This document shows, in pieces, positions 36,811 through 45,244 of a stretch of 64,000 nt of DNA. Origin of the DNA: Streptomyces aquilus. GTDB lineage: Bacteria > Actinomycetota > Actinomycetes > Streptomycetales > Streptomycetaceae. Position numbers and translations under genes: made by a program. Location: the NCBI RefSeq assembly GCF_003955715.1, contig NZ_CP034463.1, positions 7,564,001 to 7,628,000 of the forward strand. The letters are read 5' to 3'. Position 1 is the first letter of the stretch. Each line of letters opens with the position of its first letter. Below the pieces are notes generated by a model. The model had not been told where the DNA came from, did no database searches, and worked only from the letters and a program-made list of their open reading frames with translations.

Positions 36811-38535
36811 GTGGCCGAGGCTCTGCACGGCGGATACGTGTCCGAGGGGATCCTGCGGCGCCAGTCGGCGCGCGAGCCGGCGGCGCGCACCTACCCGCGC
36901 GCCCTCCCGATCGTGCCCGTGCGGGCGCGCGGGCTGACCATCGAGGGCGCGGACGGTCGCCGCTACCTCGACTGCTGCTCCGGCGCGGGGACCCTGGCCC
37001 TCGGGCACAACCACCCCGTCGTGCTGGAGGCGATCCGCAAGGTGCTCGACTCCGGCGCGCCACTGCACGCCCTGGGCCTCGCGACCCCTGTCGAGGACGC
37101 CTTCCGCACCGAGCTGTTCCGCACCCTGCCGCCAGGTCTCGCCGACCACGCGCGCGTGCAGTTCTGCGGGCCGGCCGACACGGATGCCGTGGAGGCCGCG
37201 TACAGGCTCGTCAGGGCGGCGACCGGGCGCACGGGGATGCTCGCCTTCACCGGCGCCCGCCACGGCATGACCGACGTGGCTCTGACGGCCGCGGGGGACC
37301 CGGCAGCCGTACGGGCCGCACGGCTGCCCTACCCGCAGGACTACCGCTGCCCTTTCGGCGTCGGCGGCGCACAGGGCGCCGAACTCGCCGCCCGCTGGAC
37401 GGAGTCCGTCCTCGACGACCCCGCCTCGGGCGCGAACGGTGCCGCCGGGATGATCGTCGAACCCGTTCAGAGCGAGGGCGGAGTGATCCCGGCGCCGGAC
37501 GCCTGGCTGCGGCGTCTGCGCCGGCTCACGGCCGACCGGTCCATCCCGCTCATCGCCGACGAGACCCGAACGGGAGTCGGCCGCACCGGCGCCTTCTGGG
37601 CCGTGGAGCACAGCGGGATCACTCCCGACGTGATGGTGCTGTCCAAGGCCATCGGAGGCAGCCTCCCGCTCGCGGCCGTGGTCTACCGCGACGACCTCGC
37701 TGCCCATCAACCCGCCGCCCCCGCAGGCGCGTTCCGCGGCAACCAACTCGCCATGGCCGCAGGAACGGCCACCCTCGCCCACGTCCGCGAGAACCACCTC
37801 GCGGAACGCGCCTCCCTCCTGGGAGCCCGCATGCTCGCCCATCTCCGCTCCCTGCAAGGACGGTTCGCGTGTGTGGGGGACGTGCGGGGGCGGGGGCTGA
37901 TGCTCGGGGTGGAGCTGGTGGAGCCGGTGGAGCGGGAGGTTGGGGGCGCGGTCGGTGTGTGGGGTGGGGTGGGGGACCGTGGGGTGGGAACGGGGACGGG
38001 AACGGGAACGGGGGGCGATTGTGCGTCGTGGGGTGTGGGCGCGGGTCCGGGGGCGGATGAGGGGGCCGGTGCGGGTGCGGGGGTCGGTGCGGGTGCGCGG
38101 GCCGGTGTCGGCAATGGCGTCGGTGCAGGTGGGGGCGGCGCTGGTGTGGGCGGGGTCGACTCCGCCGTCGGCCCTGGACTCGCCGCTCCCGAACTTGCCG
38201 TCGCCGTACAGCGGGAGTGCCTGCGCCGCGGTCTGATCGTCGAGCTCGGCGGACCCAGGGGGAATGTCGTCCGCCTCCTCCCGCCGCTGACCATCACTGA
38301 CGAGCAGGCGGAGGCGGTGCTCGACCGCTTGTCCGACGCGGTGGAAGCCGCCGCCCATGACCACACTTCGCGCGGGGAGAGACGGTCGGGACAGCGCCCG
38401 CAACCGAAGCGGAGGCGGCTGGCGCAGCGGCTTGAGCGAGAGCTGGTGCAGCACTCGCCACCGCATCAGCGAGATCGCCCAGATGGCCCAGATCGCCCAT
38501 GTCGCCCAGATCAACCAGATCATCCAGATCAATGA
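36811..38535 (+). CDS. Class III aminotransferase, diaminobutyrate/EctB-like, with Gly-rich insertion
   Basis: 574 residues from GTG at 36811, with GGGAGGA nine bases upstream. PLP-dependent transaminase resembling diaminobutyrate--2-oxoglutarate aminotransferases: CCSGAGTLALGHNHP, LIADETRTGVGRTG (Asp for the pyridine N), and VMVLSKAIGGSLPLA (Schiff-base Lys). Family members are about 420-470 residues. This one is longer because of an almost pure Gly/Val/Ala insertion (residues about 375-450) before GLIVELGGPRGNVVRLLPPL, plus a tail with Arg/Asp/Pro repeats at the C-terminus. It is probably the source of a diamine-type precursor for the NIS synthetase encoded downstream. Confidence 0.85.
   Translation: MAEALHGGYVSEGILRRQSAREPAARTYPRALPIVPVRARGLTIEGADGRRYLDCCSGAGTLALGHNHPVVLEAIRKVLDSGAPLHALGLATPVEDAFRTELFRTLPPGLADHARVQFCGPADTDAVEAAYRLVRAATGRTGMLAFTGARHGMTDVALTAAGDPAAVRAARLPYPQDYRCPFGVGGAQGAELAARWTESVLDDPASGANGAAGMIVEPVQSEGGVIPAPDAWLRRLRRLTADRSIPLIADETRTGVGRTGAFWAVEHSGITPDVMVLSKAIGGSLPLAAVVYRDDLAAHQPAAPAGAFRGNQLAMAAGTATLAHVRENHLAERASLLGARMLAHLRSLQGRFACVGDVRGRGLMLGVELVEPVEREVGGAVGVWGGVGDRGVGTGTGTGTGGDCASWGVGAGPGADEGAGAGAGVGAGARAGVGNGVGAGGGGAGVGGVDSAVGPGLAAPELAVAVQRECLRRGLIVELGGPRGNVVRLLPPLTITDEQAEAVLDRLSDAVEAAAHDHTSRGERRSGQRPQPKRRRLAQRLERELVQHSPPHQRDRPDGPDRPCRPDQPDHPDQ
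38463..38535 (+). repeat. Period-9 CAGATC-type repeat at 3' end of the aminotransferase gene
   Basis: Runs of CAGATC/CAGATG spaced by about nine bases encode the C-terminal Asp-x-Pro-Asp tail. This low-complexity sequence sits inside and at the end of the gene; the last stop is at 38533-38535. Confidence 0.7.
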
Positions 38536-38657
38536 CATCCCCACCTCCATACGAACCCCGGCACACCCTCCGCGCGAACCCCTAGGAACCCGGCCTCACA
38601 GATCACCGCACCCCTCTACCTGCACACCCCTTCCTGCCCCGCTCACAAGGAACAGCC

Positions 38658-40994
38658 TTGGACACCACCCCGACCCCCGAAGGCCCTAGCCACACGCCGA
38701 CATCAGGCCGCGCCACGATGGAGCCTCCCCACCAGACCGAGCCGGGGTCGGGTGCTGGACCGACAGGCGCCTCCGGGATCCGCTCGCGGGAACGAGTCCC
38801 GGAGCAGGGCCGTGGGCGGCGGGACGGGGAGCGAGACCAGGAGCGGACACGGGTACCGGGGGCCGATGACGACCAGGCCGCGAGGGAGCGGACCATCACG
38901 GCGGGAGTCGAAGCCTCCGGCGACCAGCCGACGACAGACCCAGGCGGAACGTCCGCACCGATGAGCCACCCGCGTCCACCGGCGCCCCACCTGAACGCCG
39001 ACTGGTTGCGCGGCGCCACAGCGGACCCCCTGGACCATCCCGACCCGCACACCGCCGCCGAGTCCGCCGCCGTGGAGAACCTGCTGCGCTGCTGGGTACG
39101 CGAAGCCGACCTCCCCGCCCCCACCCACGGGACCCTCCGCATCCCGCTCCTCGCCAGCGGAACGGCCCTGCTGGCCCCCGTCCACTACTGGTCACCGACG
39201 GGCTGGCACCGCTTCGGCCCACCGAAACTGGCCGGCGCCCCCGAACAGTCGCCGCCTCTCGACGCCGTGACCCTCGCCGCGCTGCTGGCGAGAGAGCCCT
39301 CAGAAGACCGCCCGGCGGACACGTCCTCCACGTCTGCCGGCACACCCTCCGCCCCCGCCACCACGGTCGGAGCTCAGCCCGCCACCACGGTCGGGACTCA
39401 GCCCGCCACCACGGTCGGGACTCACCCCGACGCTACGGTCGGAGCTCAGCCCGCCACCACGCTCGGGACCCATCCCGACGCTACGGCCGGAACTCGTCCC
39501 GCGGCCGCGGCCACAGCCACAGACGGCACCGACCTCGTGGCCCGCGTCGCTGACTCCGTGCGCCGTACCGCCAGCTTCATCCGCGAGCGCAGGGAGCATC
39601 CTTTGGAGGAGCCCGACCTGTTCCTCGCGGCCGAACAGGCTCTGGTGCTCGGCCATCCCCTGCACCCCACACCGAAGAGCCGCGAGGGCCTGACCGACAC
39701 CGAAGCGCGGCTGTACTCACCCGAGTTGCGCGGTGCCTTCCCCTTGCACTGGATCGCTGTCGCCCCCTCCCTCCTGGCCACCGACTCGGCCTGGACCGAG
39801 CGCGGACGCCTCATTCCCGCCCCTCAACTCACCGCACGTCTAGCCGGATCGGGGCTACCGCTCCCCGACGGTCACGCGGCTCTGCCACTGCACCCTTGGC
39901 AGTTGCGGGAGGTCCGGCACGACCCCGCGACCGCCGCACTGTTCGACGCCGGACTGCTCCGCGATCTCGGAACGCACGGCTCTCCCTGGCACCCCACCTC
40001 CTCCGTACGCACCCTCCACCGGCCCGGCGCGTCAGCCATGCCCAAACTGTCGCTCGGCCTGCGCATCACCAACTCCCGTCGTCAGAACCTCCGCAAAGAA
40101 CTCCATCGAGGCGTCGAGGTCCACCGGCTGCTGCGCAGCGGACTCGCCAAGCAGTGGCAGGCCGTGCACCCCGGCTTCGACATCGTCCGCGATCCGGCCT
40201 GGCTGGCCGTCGACGGACCGGACGGCAGGCCTGTGCCGGGCCTCGACGTGATGATCCGGCACAACCCCTTCTCCCCTGCTGACGATGTCTCGTGCATCGC
40301 CGGACTCGTGGCGCCAAGGCCTTCCGCTGGGCCGACCGGTGCCGGTGCGGGGCCGGCCGTGGACCAGCCGGCCATGCGATCCCGGCTGGCCGAGGTCGTC
40401 ACCCGCCTCGCGAGCCGCACGGGGCGACCTTTGGGCGCCGTCGCCGCCGAGTGGTTCCTGCGCTACTTGGAGCAGGTGGTGCGCCCGGTGCTGTGGTTCG
40501 ACGCGGAGGCCGGCATCGCCCTGGAGGCACATCAGCAGAACACATTGGTCCTTCTGGACGGCGACGGCTGGCCCGTGGGCGGCCGCTACCGGGACAACCA
40601 GGGCTACTACTTCCGCGACTCGCGGCGCGCCGAACTCGACGCCCGGCTGTCCGGTATCGGCGAGCAGAGTGACACCTTCGTCTCCGACGAGGTCACCGAC
40701 GAACGTTTCGCGTACTACCTCGCCATCAACAACGTCCTCGGGCTCATCGGTGCCTTCGGTTCCCAACGCCTCGCCGACGAACGTCTGTTGCTCGCCGCCT
40801 TCCGCCGTTTTCTGGGCGATGTCGCCTCCGGACCCGCTCGACTGCGCACGACGCTGCCCGCCCGCCTGCTGGATTCACCGGTCCTGCGCTGCAAGGCCAA
40901 CCTCCTGACCCGACTGCACGGACTCGACGAACTCGTCGGCCCGGTCGACACCCAGTCCGTCTACGTCACCATCGCCAACCCCCTTCACACCTGA
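38658..40994 (+). CDS. IucA/IucC-family NIS siderophore synthetase with N-terminal extension and repeat insertion
   Basis: 778 residues from TTG at 38658, with AAGGA upstream; ATG at 38961 is an alternative conserved-core start. The family joins a carboxylate to an amine or hydroxylamine by ATP-dependent adenylation. Motifs visible: LVLGHPLHPTPKSREG, LPLHPWQ, KLSLGLRITNSRRQN (core strand) and EAHQQNTLVLLDGD, with RDNQGYYFRDS near the ferric-amide-forming site. Family members are about 580-620 residues. This protein has a disordered acidic/Gly-rich N-terminal tail and a 48-residue repeat block within the N-terminal domain. Product unknown. Confidence 0.9.
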   Translation: MDTTPTPEGPSHTPTSGRATMEPPHQTEPGSGAGPTGASGIRSRERVPEQGRGRRDGERDQERTRVPGADDDQAARERTITAGVEASGDQPTTDPGGTSAPMSHPRPPAPHLNADWLRGATADPLDHPDPHTAAESAAVENLLRCWVREADLPAPTHGTLRIPLLASGTALLAPVHYWSPTGWHRFGPPKLAGAPEQSPPLDAVTLAALLAREPSEDRPADTSSTSAGTPSAPATTVGAQPATTVGTQPATTVGTHPDATVGAQPATTLGTHPDATAGTRPAAAATATDGTDLVARVADSVRRTASFIRERREHPLEEPDLFLAAEQALVLGHPLHPTPKSREGLTDTEARLYSPELRGAFPLHWIAVAPSLLATDSAWTERGRLIPAPQLTARLAGSGLPLPDGHAALPLHPWQLREVRHDPATAALFDAGLLRDLGTHGSPWHPTSSVRTLHRPGASAMPKLSLGLRITNSRRQNLRKELHRGVEVHRLLRSGLAKQWQAVHPGFDIVRDPAWLAVDGPDGRPVPGLDVMIRHNPFSPADDVSCIAGLVAPRPSAGPTGAGAGPAVDQPAMRSRLAEVVTRLASRTGRPLGAVAAEWFLRYLEQVVRPVLWFDAEAGIALEAHQQNTLVLLDGDGWPVGGRYRDNQGYYFRDSRRAELDARLSGIGEQSDTFVSDEVTDERFAYYLAINNVLGLIGAFGSQRLADERLLLAAFRRFLGDVASGPARLRTTLPARLLDSPVLRCKANLLTRLHGLDELVGPVDTQSVYVTIANPLHT
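39360..39503 (+). repeat. Six tandem 24-bp units inside the NIS synthetase gene
   Basis: Six imperfect 24-base units, each encoding an 8-residue block of the form TTVG-x-QP-A (variants ATVG, TTLG, ATAG; THPD and TRPA endings). Translation stays in frame, so the insertion is tolerated. This is a protein-level minisatellite within a catalytic gene. Confidence 0.85.
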
Positions 40995-41127
40995 CCCCCT
41001 TCGCCCCGACCACCCAGTCGTTTCTGGGCGGCGTCCACTCCACCGGCAATACCTGTCATGCGTCTCATTTCTGTCCGTTCATTCCTGAGGAACATGCCCC
41101 GACCCGTCTCCTGAGAGGAGCGCCGCC

Positions 41128-41943
41128 GTGCCGTCCACCGACGCGAGCGCCAACGCCACCACCGCCCCCGCCCCGACCGTCGATGCCGGTGCGGCCGCCG
41201 GCACCGACCTCGGTCCGGTCGAGGCCTTGGGCACGGACTGTGAGGACACGCTCGAACTGCGCCTGCCCGACGCATTCCTCGCCCTCATCGCCGAGGAGGC
41301 CGCCGATGCGGATGCGGAACCGGGCGGTGAAGGGAGCCGGGCGCAGTTCAGCGCGGGCGCCCCGCACCGCGACGACCTCCTCGACGGAGTGGCCGACTGG
41401 GGCCCGGTGAACACACCCGTGGGCGTGTTCCACCTCGTTCCCGTACATGCCGAGCGGGATCTTCCGCTCCTCGGCCGTTGGATGAACGACCCCGCCGTCG
41501 CGGAGTTCTGGGAGCTGGCCGGGCCCCAGAACCGGACGGAGGACCATGTGCGATCCCAGCTCTCCGGCGACGGGCGCAGCGTGCCCTGTCTCGGCATGCT
41601 GGACGGCACGGCCATGAGCTACTGGGAGATCTACCGGGCCGACCTCGATGCCGTGGCCCGCCACTATCCCGCCCGACCTCATGACACCGGAATCCACCTC
41701 CTCATCGGAGCCGCCGCCGACCGCGGCCGAGGGCTCGGCAGCGCGCTCCTCAGAGCCGTCGCCGATCTCGCGCTGGACAAGCGGCCCGCCTGCGCACGCG
41801 TCATCGCGGAACCCGACCTTCGCAACATCCCCTCCGTCTCCGCCTTCCTCAGCGCCGGTTTCCGCTTCTCCGCCGAGATCGATCTGCCCGAGAAGCGAGC
41901 GGCCCTGATGGTCCGCGACCGGTCGCTGCGCGATGTGCTGTGA
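41128..41943 (+). CDS. GNAT acyltransferase, IucB/MbtK-like
   Basis: 271 residues from GTG at 41128, with AGGAG seven bases upstream. The N-terminal 110 residues are acidic and disordered. The GNAT core reads VFHLVPVHAERDLPLLGRWMNDPAVAEFWE and DTGIHLLIGAAADRGRGLGSALLRAVADLAL, with the acyl-CoA-binding RGRGLGSAL loop, and ends LSAGFRFSAEIDLPEKRAALMVRDR. This is the hydroxylamine- or amine-acylating enzyme family found with NIS siderophore clusters. It completes the three-gene locus (aminotransferase, synthetase, acyltransferase). Confidence 0.88.
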   Translation: MPSTDASANATTAPAPTVDAGAAAGTDLGPVEALGTDCEDTLELRLPDAFLALIAEEAADADAEPGGEGSRAQFSAGAPHRDDLLDGVADWGPVNTPVGVFHLVPVHAERDLPLLGRWMNDPAVAEFWELAGPQNRTEDHVRSQLSGDGRSVPCLGMLDGTAMSYWEIYRADLDAVARHYPARPHDTGIHLLIGAAADRGRGLGSALLRAVADLALDKRPACARVIAEPDLRNIPSVSAFLSAGFRFSAEIDLPEKRAALMVRDRSLRDVL

Positions 41944-41980
41944 CGCGACACCACTGCGCGATGTGCTGTGACGCGACACC
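41926..41980 (+). repeat. 27-bp tandem duplication spanning the acyltransferase stop
   Basis: A 27-base sequence beginning CTGCGCGATGTGCTG occurs twice with one base between (41926-41952 and 41954-41980). The first copy ends the GNAT gene; the second lies just after its stop. TGTGACGCGA in the second copy pairs with TCGCGTCACA at 41994-42003 to form a possible hairpin. Confidence 0.8.
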
Positions 41981-42266
41981 GGTCGATGTCACCTCGCGTC
42001 ACATCGTCATCACTTTTGGTACACCGCTCGGGCCGATCCGGTTCCCGATCGCGAGACAGCTTTTTCCAGCCGAGCGGATTCCGCCGAAACCCGGCATGCG
42101 TAGACACAGTCGGTCGGTGTTGACCGCAAGCGACCGATTCCGACCTCAGTCGCCCCTGAACGACCCCAACCCGATCGTGCCCCTGTTCTCACCGAGGCCC
42201 GAACCAGCCCCTCGTCTCACCCTTGACCACTCGTTTGTCAGTGCCGGGCCGTAGGGTTGTCGCGCT
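41944..42266. other. Intergenic region before the DinG-type helicase gene
   Basis: 323 bp. Besides the duplication and the 10-bp stem (41967-41976 with 41994-42003, possible terminator for the siderophore locus) I see no gene or RNA structure. Confidence 0.55.
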
Positions 42267-44237
42267 ATGACGAAGCCCTCACTCCCCGAACTCCTGCATG
42301 CTGCCGTCACTGCCGTCGGCGGCACGGAGCGCCCCGGTCAGGTGACCATGGCCGAAGCCGTCGCGGAAGCGATCGACGACGGCTCCCATCTGCTGGTCCA
42401 GGCCGGCACCGGCACCGGAAAGTCGCTGGGCTACCTCGTGCCCGCGCTCGCGCACGGGGAGAGAGTCGTCGTCGCGACCGCCACCCTGGCCCTCCAGCGT
42501 CAGCTCGTGGAGCGTGACCTGCCCCGCACGGTGGACTCCCTGCACCCCCTGCTGCGCCGCCGCCCGGAATTCGCGATGCTCAAAGGCAGATCGAACTATC
42601 TGTGTCTGCACCGACTGCACGAGGGCGTGCCGCAGGACGAGGAGGAGGGTCTCTTCGACCAGTTCGAGGCGGCCGCCCCCACCAGCAAGCTGGGCCAGGA
42701 CCTGCTGCGGCTGCGGGACTGGTCGGACGAGACGGAGACCGGCGACCGGGACGACCTCACACCCGGCGTCTCCGACCGGGCCTGGGCCCAGGTGTCGGTG
42801 TCGTCGCGCGAGTGCCTGGGTGCGACGAAGTGCGCCTACGGCGCCGAGTGCTTCGCGGAGAACGCCCGTGAGCGCGCCAAGCTCGCCGAGGTCGTCGTCA
42901 CCAACCACGCGCTGCTCGCGATCGACGCGATCGAAGGCGCCCCGGTCCTCCCGCAGCACGAGGTGCTGATCGTCGACGAGGCGCATGAACTGGTGTCGCG
43001 GGTCACCGGCGTCGCCACCGGCGAGCTCACGCCCGGCCAGGTCAACCGCGCGGTGCGCCGCGCGGCGAAGCTCGTCAACGAAAAGGCCGCAGACCAGCTC
43101 CAGACCGCCGCCGAGGGCTTCGAGCGGCTGATGGAGCTCGCCCTTCCCGGCCGTCTAGAGGAGATCCCGGAGGACCTCGGCTACGCGCTCATGGCCCTGC
43201 GTGACGCGGCCAGGACCGTCATCTCCGCGATCGGCACCACCCGCGACAAGTCCGTCCAGGACGAGGACGCCGTCCGCAAGCAGGCCCTGGCCTCCGTGGA
43301 GACCGTGCACGACGTGGCGGAGCGGATCACGAACGGCTCCGAGTGGGACGTCGTCTGGTACGAGCGCCATGACCGCTTCGGCGCGTCCCTGCGCGTCGCC
43401 CCCATGTCGGTGTCGGGCCTGCTCAGGGAGAAGCTGTTCGCGGACCGCTCGGTCGTCCTGACCTCGGCGACGCTGAAGCTGGGCGGCGACTTCAACGGAG
43501 TGGGCGCTTCCCTGGGACTGGCCCCCGAGGGCACCGAGGGTGACGACCTCCCGCAGTGGAAGGGCGTCGACGTCGGATCGCCCTTCGACTATCCGAAGCA
43601 GGGCATCCTCTACGTGGCCAAGCACCTCTCGCGCCCCGCGCGGGACGGCGACCGCGCGGACATGCTCGACGAACTGACCGAGCTGATCCAGGCGGCCGGC
43701 GGCCGCACGCTGGGCCTGTTCTCCTCGATGCGGGCCGCCCAACTCGCCGCTGAGGAACTGCGCTCCCGTATCCCCGAGTTCCCGATCCTCCTCCAGGGCG
43801 AGGAGACCCTCGGCGAGCTGATCAAGAACTTCGCGGCCGACCCGAAGACGTGCCTGTTCGGCACGCTCTCGCTCTGGCAGGGCGTGGACGTCCCCGGCCC
43901 CAGCTGCCAGCTGGTCGTCATGGACAAGATTCCGTTCCCGCGGCCCGACGACCCGCTGATGAGCGCCCGCCAGAAGGCCGTTGAGGACGCGGGAGGCAAC
44001 GGCTTCATGGCGGTCGCCGCCACGCATGCGGCGCTGCTCATGGCCCAGGGCGCCGGCCGTCTCGTACGGGCGTCGGGGGACCGTGGTGTGGTGGCCGTAC
44101 TGGATCAGCGACTCGCGACCGCGCGGTACGGGAGCTATCTGAAGGCGTCACTGCCCGACTTCTGGTACACGACGGACCGTAACCAGGTCCGGAAGTCGCT
44201 GGCCGCGATCGATGCGATGGCGAAGCAGGCGGAGTGA
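42267..44237 (+). CDS. DinG-type ATP-dependent DNA helicase
   Basis: 656 residues from ATG at 42267. Superfamily 2 XPD/DinG-like 5'-3' helicase. Walker A LVQAGTGTGKSLGYLVP; DEAH in EVLIVDEAHELVSRV; motif III-type VVLTSATLKLGG; late QGVDVPGPSCQLVVMDKIPFPRPDDPL and QGAGRLVRASGDRG. Fe-S cluster cysteines: one in NYLCLHRLH and three in ECLGATKCAYGAECF. Normal length. It is convergent with lexA across a strong terminator, but no LexA box was seen upstream, so SOS control is not shown. Confidence 0.93.
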   Translation: MTKPSLPELLHAAVTAVGGTERPGQVTMAEAVAEAIDDGSHLLVQAGTGTGKSLGYLVPALAHGERVVVATATLALQRQLVERDLPRTVDSLHPLLRRRPEFAMLKGRSNYLCLHRLHEGVPQDEEEGLFDQFEAAAPTSKLGQDLLRLRDWSDETETGDRDDLTPGVSDRAWAQVSVSSRECLGATKCAYGAECFAENARERAKLAEVVVTNHALLAIDAIEGAPVLPQHEVLIVDEAHELVSRVTGVATGELTPGQVNRAVRRAAKLVNEKAADQLQTAAEGFERLMELALPGRLEEIPEDLGYALMALRDAARTVISAIGTTRDKSVQDEDAVRKQALASVETVHDVAERITNGSEWDVVWYERHDRFGASLRVAPMSVSGLLREKLFADRSVVLTSATLKLGGDFNGVGASLGLAPEGTEGDDLPQWKGVDVGSPFDYPKQGILYVAKHLSRPARDGDRADMLDELTELIQAAGGRTLGLFSSMRAAQLAAEELRSRIPEFPILLQGEETLGELIKNFAADPKTCLFGTLSLWQGVDVPGPSCQLVVMDKIPFPRPDDPLMSARQKAVEDAGGNGFMAVAATHAALLMAQGAGRLVRASGDRGVVAVLDQRLATARYGSYLKASLPDFWYTTDRNQVRKSLAAIDAMAKQAE

Positions 44238-44239
44238 GA

Positions 44240-44285
44240 GGGCGTGGGTTTGCCTGGCCGGCACCGGCCAGGCAAACCCACGCCC
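44240..44285. terminator. Very long perfect hairpin between dinG-type gene and lexA
   Basis: A 22-bp perfect stem with only a CA loop, starting 2 bases after the helicase stop. It serves the two convergent genes. It has no T-tract, but its predicted stability is extreme. Confidence 0.9.
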
Positions 44286-44389
44286 CAGGCGTCCGAAGAC
44301 GCCGCACAGCACAGGGCCCCGGAACCGGCGCAGGGGTCCCGGGGCCCGGTCAGGGGGCGGACCTCGAAGGGGCCTGCCCGCCGCAGCCG

Positions 44390-45169
44390 TCACACGCGGC
44401 GCAGCACCGCCACCACCTTGCCGAGGATGGTCGCGTCGTCGCCGGGGATCGGCTCGTAAGCCGCGTTGTGCGGGAGGAGCCAGACGTGGCCGTCCTCGCG
44501 CTTGAAGCGCTTGACGGTGGCTTCGCCGTCGAGCATGGCGGCCACGATGTCGCCGTTCTCGGCGACCGGCTGGCGGCGGACCGTGACCCAGTCGCCGTCG
44601 CAGATCGCGGCCTCGATCATCGAGTCGCCGACGACCTTGAGGACGAACAGCTCACCGTCACCGACGAGCTGGCGCGGGAGAGGGAAGACGTCCTCGACGG
44701 ACTCCTCCGCGAGGATCGGGCCACCGGCGGCGATGCGGCCGACGAGGGGGACGTACGACGCGGCGGGCTTGCCGGCGGTGTCCGTGGGCTGCACGGAGGC
44801 GGCCTGGTCGGAACCGCGCACCTCGTAGGCGCGCGGACGGTGCGGGTCGCGGCGCAGGAAGCCCTTGCGCTCCAGTGCCATGAGCTGGTGTGCGACCGAG
44901 GACGTGCTGGAGAGGCCGACCGCCTGTCCGATCTCCCGCATGGACGGCGGGTAGCCGCGCCGCTGCACGGAGTCCCTGATGACCTCGATCACCCGGCGCT
45001 GTCGGTCGGTGAGTCCCGAGCTGTCGGCGCGGATGCCTGGAGGTCGGCCCGGCAGGGAGCGCTTGTGTCCCTCGGGATTCACGGCTTCGTTCATCGCATG
45101 CACCGGCTCGAGTCGGCCCTGGGAGCGGTCCTGGGCAGTGATGGTGGCACTGTCTGCGGTGGTGGTCAC
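44390..45169 (-). CDS. lexA: SOS repressor LexA
   Basis: 259 residues from GTG at 45169, with AGGGG five bases upstream. LexA represses SOS genes until RecA filaments induce self-cleavage. The N-terminal winged-helix ([42 protein letters not shown]) has the full DNA-recognition helix. The Ala-Gly cleavage region is [17 protein letters not shown]. Catalytic Ser lies in [12 protein letters not shown] and catalytic Lys in [12 protein letters not shown]. The first 50 residues are a streptomycete-specific extension. A matching LexA box lies upstream, indicating autoregulation. Confidence 0.97.
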   Translation of the reverse strand: MTTTADSATITAQDRSQGRLEPVHAMNEAVNPEGHKRSLPGRPPGIRADSSGLTDRQRRVIEVIRDSVQRRGYPPSMREIGQAVGLSSTSSVAHQLMALERKGFLRRDPHRPRAYEVRGSDQAASVQPTDTAGKPAASYVPLVGRIAAGGPILAEESVEDVFPLPRQLVGDGELFVLKVVGDSMIEAAICDGDWVTVRRQPVAENGDIVAAMLDGEATVKRFKREDGHVWLLPHNAAYEPIPGDDATILGKVVAVLRRV

Positions 45170-45228
45170 GTCGGCCCCTCTCGATGGTCTCCCTGCTGGA
45201 CAACGGTAGTTGCTTTCGAAAGGTTGCG

Positions 45229-45244
45229 CCAAACACACGTTCGA
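45229..45244 (-). promoter_or_regulatory. LexA box upstream of lexA
   Basis: On the coding strand it reads TCGAACGTGTGTTTGG, that is GAAC-N4-GTTT, one mismatch from the GAAC-N4-GTTC SOS box. It lies 60 bases before the start, consistent with LexA repressing its own gene. Confidence 0.78.

Noticed and set aside
40985..41127. Possible short gene between the NIS synthetase and the acyltransferase
   Set aside because: Only 133 bp with no codon-bias pattern or start with ribosome site.
42080..42266. LexA box upstream of the DinG-type helicase gene
   Set aside because: No GAAC-N4-GTTC-like sequence was seen, so SOS control is not claimed.
44240..44285. Attachment site or mobile-element end
   Set aside because: A perfect hairpin between convergent genes is explained by termination; no integrase or duplication is near.
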